NCBI GenBank assembly: GCA_049334165.1
Contig: JBEGHD010000005.1
Origin: JBEGHD01 sp049334165
Lineage (GTDB): Bacteria > Bacteroidota > Bacteroidia > Flavobacteriales_D > Sanyastnellaceae
Reading direction: 5' to 3' (one strand)
DNA: 64,000 nucleotides
The notes under the pieces are model-generated. The model saw only the letters and a program-made list of their open reading frames with translations, did not search any database and was not told the DNA's origin. Each line of letters begins with the position of its first letter. Within the stretch, counting starts at the first letter, position 1. This document shows positions 58,863-64,000 of this stretch, one piece after another. A program made the position numbers and the translations under genes.

Positions 58863-59375
58863 CTAGGACTTAGAAAGAAAGTCGACAAACTCATCGGAAA
58901 ATGCTTTTTTGTCTTCCATGTCTTTGGCGAACATCACGCTCTGGCCTCTGACAAAACTCTTTGTGCTCTCGCTTTTCCCTGGTGAGTCCACAGATTCAAA
59001 CACTCCAGCATCTTCCAAAATCTTTTCTCCACTTCCTATTGCAACAATGGGAGTGTGCGCCTCAAATTCCCGATTGATAAAAGCCTTGATTTCTTCATTC
59101 TCTGCCATTTGGCTGTGGTCAATAACTCCAGACACAATGACTACTCCATCATAGGTGGACTTGTCGGTGTGGCTGCTATCTACCTGTACTGGCTTGTTTC
59201 TCTTGGCATTTGATTCCGCATAGGGCTTAACCTCTAGGTTGCCACTCGAAACTACATCTACTCTCGCCCCTTCGTTTTTGGCGATGTCTCTTGTCAGTTC
59301 AAATTCGTCATTGTTGAATCCGTCTTCCAGTAGTATGGCCAACCTTTTCTTGGAGAGTTTTCCTTCTTTATTCAT
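58863..59375 (-). CDS. DJ-1/PfpI-fold protein lacking the nucleophile cysteine
   Basis: This 170-residue protein has the class I glutamine-amidotransferase-like fold of DJ-1/PfpI: RLAILLEDGFNNDEFELTRD, DGVVIVSGVID, and the elbow IVAIGSGEKILEDAG. The elbow normally reads AICHG; here Cys and His are replaced by Gly114 and Ser115, as in the C-terminal domain of large catalases (KatE). It is thus unlikely to be a protease or glyoxalase. A -24/-12-like motif lies 41 nt upstream. Confidence 0.78.
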   Translation of the reverse strand: MNKEGKLSKKRLAILLEDGFNNDEFELTRDIAKNEGARVDVVSSGNLEVKPYAESNAKRNKPVQVDSSHTDKSTYDGVVIVSGVIDHSQMAENEEIKAFINREFEAHTPIVAIGSGEKILEDAGVFESVDSPGKSESTKSFVRGQSVMFAKDMEDKKAFSDEFVDFLSKS

Positions 59376-59416
59376 GGTTTAAAAATTTTTTGGGTTTTCG
59401 ATTTTCACTTTAACCA

Positions 59417-59431
59417 AGAAAAACCCTGCCA
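59417..59431 (-). promoter_or_regulatory. -24/-12-like motif before the DJ-1-fold gene
   Basis: The minus strand reads TGGCAGGGTTTTTCT, 41 nt before the ATG at 59375. It overlaps the end of the REC remnant. Confidence 0.35.
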
Positions 59432-59599
59432 CCTTGTTCAGTTATTTGAAGGCCACTTTCGATCCGGCCCAGTAGCTCCTCTAACTCGTGACCATTGCTG
59501 GGCTTTTGTAGAAAACTGTCTACAATTCCTCCATCAACTTCATCATTCTCTCATTGGAGGATTCTCCCTTTTGCGGGAGATAAGCGGGTTTTAGAATTA

Positions 59600-59614
59600 T
59601 GGAAAAGCTTTTGA
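59600..59614 (+). promoter_or_regulatory. -24/-12-like motif before the gene at 59642
   Basis: TGGAAAAGCTTTTGA, 27 nt before the ATG; a weaker -24 half. Confidence 0.25.
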
Positions 59615-59641
59615 AACAGAGTGGGAAAAAGAAAAGAGATT

Positions 59642-60073
59642 ATGACAGTTGAAGAAAAGAAAGAAACCATTCGCCAACTTGATAAAATGATGTTGGACAG
59701 TGTAAATCTGATTTCAGAAGCAAAAGACCGCGCAGACGGTCAAATCGCAACTCGCTTTTTGTCAGACATGCTTGAGGACAGAAGTAAAATGCTCAAGAAA
59801 CTGGATCAGATGGAAGTGAAGTTGAGATCTGAGATGCCTGACAATGAACAAGTGGGAGGTAGCGTGCAGGCGATGCTTTTGGATGACGAACTTAATGACA
59901 AAGAAATTCTAAGAGAAGTCCTCAATGGAAGTCGCGACTTACTTGAAGCGATGGAACAAGAAATGACTAAGCCGGTTGGTGACGAAATGAAATCAGTGCT
60001 ACGAGAAAGTTCTCGCGAACTAATAAAGGACACTGAAAGAATGAAAAATATGATTGAGAAAAATGAAGTGTAA
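59642..60073 (+). CDS. Four-helix-bundle protein, DUF2383-like
   Basis: This 143-residue charged helical protein has the same order as the DUF2383 protein at 46741: IRQLDKMMLDSVNLISEAKD, then FLSDMLEDRSKMLKKLDQME, and a second helix pair (LREVLNGSRDLLEAMEQEM). Sequence identity is low. A GTG at 59621 is possible; ATG 59642 is preferred. The PepSY-like gene starts 19 nt after its stop. Confidence 0.65.
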   Translation: MTVEEKKETIRQLDKMMLDSVNLISEAKDRADGQIATRFLSDMLEDRSKMLKKLDQMEVKLRSEMPDNEQVGGSVQAMLLDDELNDKEILREVLNGSRDLLEAMEQEMTKPVGDEMKSVLRESSRELIKDTERMKNMIEKNEV

Positions 60074-60092
60074 GAATAAAGACCAAAATGTT

Positions 60093-60560
60093 ATGAAATT
60101 TTCAATGATTACCGTTTTTATCATGCTAGCCATTCCAGGCTTTCTCCAGGCTCAAAATCTGGATAATACCGAGGAAACGCTTGTTATAAATTATTTGCGC
60201 GATGCTAATCCCGGAGCCGAAGATGTAGATTGGATGAGGGTAGAAGGCACAGATAGAGTTCGAATAACATTTTCTGAAGACGGTGTAAAGCAATATGCGC
60301 TGGTGAATCAGGAAGCGGTTGAGTACGAGACAGGCTATTTGATTGACGAAGATGATTTGCCCGACCCTACTGATGGAGCTTTCAGAGACTCAAAGTATTC
60401 GGATTGGGACATTCATGGAATTTATGTCGCATCAACCCCTCGTCAAGGTGAGCTCTATCGCTTTGATGTTTCATCTGGCGAAGACACCCTTGTTACCCTT
60501 TACTACAACCAGCTTGGAGAGCGCATTTCTATAACTCACAATGTGAACCCTGCCCGATAG
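60093..60560 (+). CDS. Secreted PepSY-like protein
   Basis: This 155-residue protein has a signal peptide (MKFSMITVFIMLAIPGFLQA). Its body, NYLRDANPGAEDVDWMRVEG then RVRITFSEDGVKQYALVNQ, is typical of small Bacteroidota periplasmic proteins of the PepSY-like kind; the fold is related to the protein at 56549. The frame opens at 60054; ATG 60093 gives the signal. It is cotranscribed with 59642 and 60611. Confidence 0.68.
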   Translation: MKFSMITVFIMLAIPGFLQAQNLDNTEETLVINYLRDANPGAEDVDWMRVEGTDRVRITFSEDGVKQYALVNQEAVEYETGYLIDEDDLPDPTDGAFRDSKYSDWDIHGIYVASTPRQGELYRFDVSSGEDTLVTLYYNQLGERISITHNVNPAR

Positions 60561-60610
60561 TAAAATCCTAAAGGACAGCTTTATAACTATTAATAAACAA
60601 AATCGCAATC

Positions 60611-60769
60611 ATGAGAAATTTACTATGGTTAATTGCCATTATTCTGATAATAGGATGGCTAGTTGGATACGTTGGCTTTGCCGATGCAGTTGGATCATTT
60701 ATCCACATTCTATTAGTGTTAGCTGTGATAGCTATTCTAATCCGATTGATCACCGGAAGAAAGGTCTAG
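60611..60769 (+). CDS. lmo0937-type small membrane protein
   Basis: This 52-residue protein has two hydrophobic helices (NLLWLIAIILIIGWLVGYVG; IHILLVLAVIAILIRLITGR), the lmo0937 family pattern with a basic end. These peptides are common in stress-related clusters of many phyla; the function is unknown. Its TAG overlaps the stop of the convergent histidine kinase gene in CTAG. Confidence 0.88.
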   Translation: MRNLLWLIAIILIIGWLVGYVGFADAVGSFIHILLVLAVIAILIRLITGRKV

Positions 60770-62223
60770 ATTTTTCCAGAGAAAGGAAGAGAGATGGTGA
60801 AAGCGGTTCCGTTTCCGGGATCGCTTTCAACATTTATTTGGGCATGGTGACTTTGAACAATGTTTTGAGTTGAGGTCATTCCCAGGCCCATTCCACTGTT
60901 CTTGCCCGTATAAAAAGGATCAAATAACTTTTCGACTTCTTCTTTTTTCATGCCGTGTCCATTGTCGGCAATACAAATGTTAAAAGCATCTTCGCTATTA
61001 AAAGTATTGACTTTCAGTTGAGGCGATTCCATGCCCTCCATTGCTTCAATGGCATTGGTGACAATGTTTATAAGAGCAATTTTCATTTTCTCCATGTCGA
61101 ACTTCACTTTCCCTTTACACTCTTCGAAATTCGCAACAACATCTACTTCCAGCAACTTCAGTCGGTCGTCACTAAATTCGAGTGTGCTCTTCACAAGTTC
61201 ATTTGGGTCGTGGGGCTGCAAGTCCAGTTCGCTCGGTTTCGCAGATTTTAGTAGCTCCGTTATCAAGTCGTTTATGCGGTGCGAATTTCTGCGAATGATG
61301 TCTGTGTAGATCGTCAAGTCTTCTATTCCCGCTTCGTCAAGGTCTTCCTTTAGCTGTTCGAGAGAGAGGTTGATGTTCGTGAGTGGGTTTCTCACTTCGT
61401 GGGCGATCATGCGCGCCATCTTTCCTGTCAGGCTGAGTTTTTCGGCAAGCCGAATGTCAGCCTCGGCTTTCCTCAATTCAGAAATGTCGTGGATTAGCCC
61501 CTGATAGCCTGTCATACTCTGCTTTCGATAGTTGAGCTCTGCCATAGAAATTGTGCAAGGGGCTTCAGAGCCATCGAGTTTCTTAATGGAGACAGGAAAG
61601 TTGTTGACAGCTTTTTTCTCATTCAGTTCTTTCAGGAAGTTGTCGTACTCTTCGTCCTTCACAAAAATGCTTTTGAGAGGAGTACTGTCAAGATGGTCTT
61701 CCTGTACTCCCGTCAACCGGGAGAAAGAGCTGTTTGCTTCGAGAAGTTTCAGGTTTTCATCAGCCAGAAAAATGGGATCGATTGACCTCGAAAAAAGCAT
61801 TTGATAACGCTCTTGCTGCTCGAGAATGGTCTGTTTGTTTTCTGAATTTTCGAGCGCATATCGAATGGCCCGCTCAAGTGTATGGGCGTTGATTTCACCT
61901 TTTACCAGGTAGTCGACAGCACCGGCTTTCATCGACTTGAGGTCGATTTCCTGGTCGCCTTTTCCCGTGAGCATTATAATTGGTTTGGTACAACCTTGCG
62001 AGATTGCAGCTTCCAGAAGTTCGAGTCCGGTTTTTCGGCCTAACCTAAAGTCGACCAGGTAAAGGTCATGTTCGTTGTTGGCCAATTTTGGGAGTGCTTC
62101 GTCATAGCGACTCACCCATTCGAGATTGTACTTTTCTCCCATTTCCTCCAGGTAGTCCTGGGCGAGGAAATAGTCGTCCTCATCATCATCTACAAGTAGA
62201 AGTGTATAAGACGAATCAATCAT
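60766..62223 (-). CDS. Hybrid REC-PAS-histidine kinase
   Basis: This 485-residue soluble protein starts with a REC domain (LLLVDDDEDDYFLAQ; phospho-Asp in LYLVDFRLGRKTG; Lys in YLVKGEIN). A PAS domain (about 138-260), a HisKA domain with phospho-His in RMIAHEVRNPLTNINLSL and a HATPase domain (ALINIVTNAIEAMEG, GMGLGMTSTQ) follow. An N-terminal REC on a kinase suggests it receives phosphate from the upstream kinase, directly or through the small REC protein between them. It lies 6 nt after that REC gene. Confidence 0.93.
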   Translation of the reverse strand: MIDSSYTLLLVDDDEDDYFLAQDYLEEMGEKYNLEWVSRYDEALPKLANNEHDLYLVDFRLGRKTGLELLEAAISQGCTKPIIMLTGKGDQEIDLKSMKAGAVDYLVKGEINAHTLERAIRYALENSENKQTILEQQERYQMLFSRSIDPIFLADENLKLLEANSSFSRLTGVQEDHLDSTPLKSIFVKDEEYDNFLKELNEKKAVNNFPVSIKKLDGSEAPCTISMAELNYRKQSMTGYQGLIHDISELRKAEADIRLAEKLSLTGKMARMIAHEVRNPLTNINLSLEQLKEDLDEAGIEDLTIYTDIIRRNSHRINDLITELLKSAKPSELDLQPHDPNELVKSTLEFSDDRLKLLEVDVVANFEECKGKVKFDMEKMKIALINIVTNAIEAMEGMESPQLKVNTFNSEDAFNICIADNGHGMKKEEVEKLFDPFYTGKNSGMGLGMTSTQNIVQSHHAQINVESDPGNGTAFTISLPFSGKI

Positions 62224-62229
62224 AATTTT

Positions 62230-62679
62230 TTAATTTTTTGGAAGATCCACAACTCCAAACCAATACTCACCGATTTGACGGGTGACTTCTACAAGGTCCT
62301 TAAACATCACCGGCTTAGATATAAAAGAATTTACACCGAGGTCGTAGGTGTTCATTATGTCTTCTTCAGCTCGCGAAGTGGTTAAAATAACCACGGGAAT
62401 TCTTTTAAATTTTGGATTCTTTTTGATTTCGCAAAGAGCCTCTCTTCCGTCCATTTTGGGCATGTTGAGGTCTAGCAAAATGAGCCCGGGTTTAGGGGCA
62501 TTTGTTTCGTTGTATCCATCTCTTCTGTAGAGGTAGTCCATGAGTTGAACACCGTCATTAACAAAATTCAGATCGTGAGCCAGGTTATTTTCTTCCAGAG
62601 CTTCTTTCGTCAACATTCGATCGTCCGGATCGTCATCAGCCATTAGGATAACGATTCGTTTGTTCTTTTCTCTATTCAT
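62230..62679 (-). CDS. Single-domain response regulator, Rcp1-like
   Basis: This 149-residue receiver has VILMADDDPDDRMLTKEAL, phospho-Asp in LILLDLNMPKMDG, Thr-Ser in VVILTTSRAEED and Lys in SFISKPVMFKD. The layout is that of Rcp1-type regulators beside PAS or phytochrome kinases. It overlaps the upstream kinase gene by 8 nt, and the downstream hybrid kinase follows after 6 nt, so all three are one operon. Confidence 0.94.
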   Translation of the reverse strand: MNREKNKRIVILMADDDPDDRMLTKEALEENNLAHDLNFVNDGVQLMDYLYRRDGYNETNAPKPGLILLDLNMPKMDGREALCEIKKNPKFKRIPVVILTTSRAEEDIMNTYDLGVNSFISKPVMFKDLVEVTRQIGEYWFGVVDLPKN

Positions 62680-64000
62680 CTTTTAGTAATAAGCGATCGG
62701 GTAAAAATATATAAAATTCTGCTCCTTCCTCGGGCTTGCTCCGGGCTGTGAGGACCCCAGAATGATTTTCTACAATTTTTTTGCATACGGCCAGACCTAT
62801 TCCTGTGCCTTTAAATTCGCTTTTGCCATGGAGTCGCTGAAAAATGGTGAAAATCTTGTCAACGTACTCCTGCTCGAAGCCAATTCCGTTATCCTTAATC
62901 ACGATCTCGTGATATTTTTCTGAGTCAGCACTAAATTGGTTGTCGTGGCTAAAGACTTCGGAAGCGTCCACTTTGCGGTAGCTCACTTTTACTTCCGGTG
63001 GCGTTTCTTGTTTTGCAAACTTTATGGCGTTGCCGAGTAAATTTTGGAAAAGCTGTCTCATTTGAGTGCGGCTGCCGATAAAAGGTGGCAACTTATTTTC
63101 CTGAATAAGTTTTCCGTTTTTGGCACTGAGAGTAACGCTGAGGTCGTCCGACACTTCTTCGAAGATTTTTTGAAGATCGATCTTTTCTTCCCTTTGCTGG
63201 CCGCGGCTAACGCGACTAAAGGTCAGGAGATCGTCTATCAGAATCTGCATGCGTTCAGCTGCGTTCTGCATCCGGTCGACATATTCTTTGCCCGGGAGAG
63301 TATCGTCTTTGTCGTATTTGGAAAGAAGTCTATCGCCAAAGGCGCGGATTTTCCTCAGAGGCTCCTGCAAATCGTGGGATGCGACATAGGCAAATTGCTC
63401 CAGTTCCTCGTTCGATCTTTCCAGATCTTCCATCGCAGCGCTTATCCTCTTTGCAGAAAAAACTTCGTTGGTGTTGTCTCTGACAGTTCCTACAAAACCA
63501 GCGAAATTCCCATTTTCATCTTTTTTGACCTGAGCCAGCTCTTTGAGGTGTTTTATTTTGCCGTTGATTTTTATACGGTAATTCACCTGATAAGGCATTT
63601 CGCGCATCCTCGCTTCCCTAACGATATCTTGATTTTCCTTGAAATCTTCTTTTACGATGTGGCGGGTCATGTATTCGTAGGAAGGCTGGATTTCATCGTT
63701 TTCAAGTTCGTAAATCTTGTACATGCCTTCCGACCAGATCACTTCATTGGAGTTGGTGTCCCATTCGAAACTACCGATGCGCGCAATACTTTCGGCTGCT
63801 GCCATGAGCTGTGCCACCGAACTGAGTGCAGATTCGGCTTTCCTTCTTTCGGTAATGTCGATGATCGAGCCAGCCATTCGGATCGCTTTTCCTTTGCTGT
63901 CAAAGTTTACCTGAGCTGTAGCGTGAAACCATCTGTATTCACCGGATTTAGTTCTCAGGCGATACTCCACCTGATAGGACTTTTCTCCCTTGAGTGCCTG
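62672..64000 (-). CDS. PAS-domain sensor histidine kinase (5' end outside window)
   Basis: The frame runs to the right edge; the visible part is 442 codons. It holds the end of one PAS domain (RTKSGEYRWFHATAQ), a second PAS/PAC unit (about 70-165), a HisKA domain with phospho-His in FAYVASHDLQEPLRKIRAFG and a HATPase domain (LFQNLLGNAIKFA, GTGIGLAVCKKIVENH). The SHDLQEPLR motif is the phytochrome-like kinase type. It is the first visible gene of the phosphorelay operon. Confidence 0.93.
   Translation of the reverse strand, partial: QALKGEKSYQVEYRLRTKSGEYRWFHATAQVNFDSKGKAIRMAGSIIDITERRKAESALSSVAQLMAAAESIARIGSFEWDTNSNEVIWSEGMYKIYELENDEIQPSYEYMTRHIVKEDFKENQDIVREARMREMPYQVNYRIKINGKIKHLKELAQVKKDENGNFAGFVGTVRDNTNEVFSAKRISAAMEDLERSNEELEQFAYVASHDLQEPLRKIRAFGDRLLSKYDKDDTLPGKEYVDRMQNAAERMQILIDDLLTFSRVSRGQQREEKIDLQKIFEEVSDDLSVTLSAKNGKLIQENKLPPFIGSRTQMRQLFQNLLGNAIKFAKQETPPEVKVSYRKVDASEVFSHDNQFSADSEKYHEIVIKDNGIGFEQEYVDKIFTIFQRLHGKSEFKGTGIGLAVCKKIVENHSGVLTARSKPEEGAEFYIFLPDRLLLKDE

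Larger units (their letters stand above)
59410..59620 (-). pseudogene. Decayed response-regulator (REC) remnant with frameshift
   Basis: One frame (59550 to 59410) ends ...GGIVDSFLQKPSNGHELEELLGRIESG, close to a REC C-terminus with the conserved Lys-Pro. Another frame (about 59620 to 59520) ends ...SSNERMMKLMEEL and would precede it after a shift of frame. No start or acidic N-terminus remains. I read it as the 3' end of a lost receiver gene; chance is not excluded. The rest of the gap 59376-59641 holds two promoter-like motifs. Confidence 0.45.

Overview
The window looks like chromosome of a member of Bacteroidota, most likely a marine-type flavobacterium (Flavobacteriales, possibly Cryomorphaceae or Schleiferiaceae). 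The evidence is type IX secretion (T9SS) C-terminal sorting domains on several secreted proteins, Bacteroidota promoters (TTTG at -33 and TAnnTTTG at -7), few Shine-Dalgarno sites, and a familiar flavobacterial gene order (birA, rsfS, ftsH, cdsA, psd). No phage, IS element, CRISPR array or plasmid backbone is visible. Most genes before 45 kb are housekeeping.

Layout. 1-2.6 kb: the 3' part of a large HYR-repeat surface protein. 3-7 kb: hemJ, a thioesterase, an LPS heptosyltransferase, tatD, ansA. 7.1-10 kb: tRNA-Ser and an exbB/exbD energy-transduction operon. 10-20.5 kb: heptose epimerase, pterin genes (PTPS, folE), BI-1, ornithine aminotransferase, ndk, icd, a MATE exporter, an array of small hairpin repeats and a RecD-like helicase. 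20.7-32.5 kb: two unknown genes, rsmD, coaD, a cysteine-less TlpA-like protein, Nudix, pyrE, birA, rsfS, ftsH, cdsA, psd. 32.5-41.6 kb, mostly minus strand: a secreted peptidylarginine-deiminase-like enzyme, lipoproteins, an esterase, an MltF-like transglycosylase, acpH, and a T9SS protein cut by an in-frame amber stop. 41.8-45.6 kb: a LytS/LytTR pair and an OmpR-type two-component pair.

45.7-64 kb is the most unusual part. It holds Dps, DUF2383-like helical bundles, a cysteine-less ArsC-like protein, a holin-X-like protein, an AI-2E family permease, a release-factor-like (BaeRF) protein, DUF2254, YqaE/Pmp3, an lmo0937-type peptide, a cysteine-less DJ-1/PfpI protein, PepSY-like secreted proteins, an NtrC-type sigma-54 activator and a REC/PAS/histidine-kinase phosphorelay running off the right edge. 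By eye, many of its transcription units carry a 15-bp -24/-12-like motif (about TGGCACG-N3/4-TTGCT), usually 27-52 nt before the start codon. I infer a stress or stationary-phase envelope regulon under sigma-54-type control. This is the best candidate for an undescribed system, but the motif was aligned by eye and needs a computed test.

Other recurring features are -7 boxes only 4-5 nt before start codons (possible leaderless mRNAs), four tail-to-tail gene pairs whose stop codons share the same four bases (CTAA or CTAG), and three thioredoxin/ArsC/DJ-1-fold proteins that have lost the catalytic cysteine.
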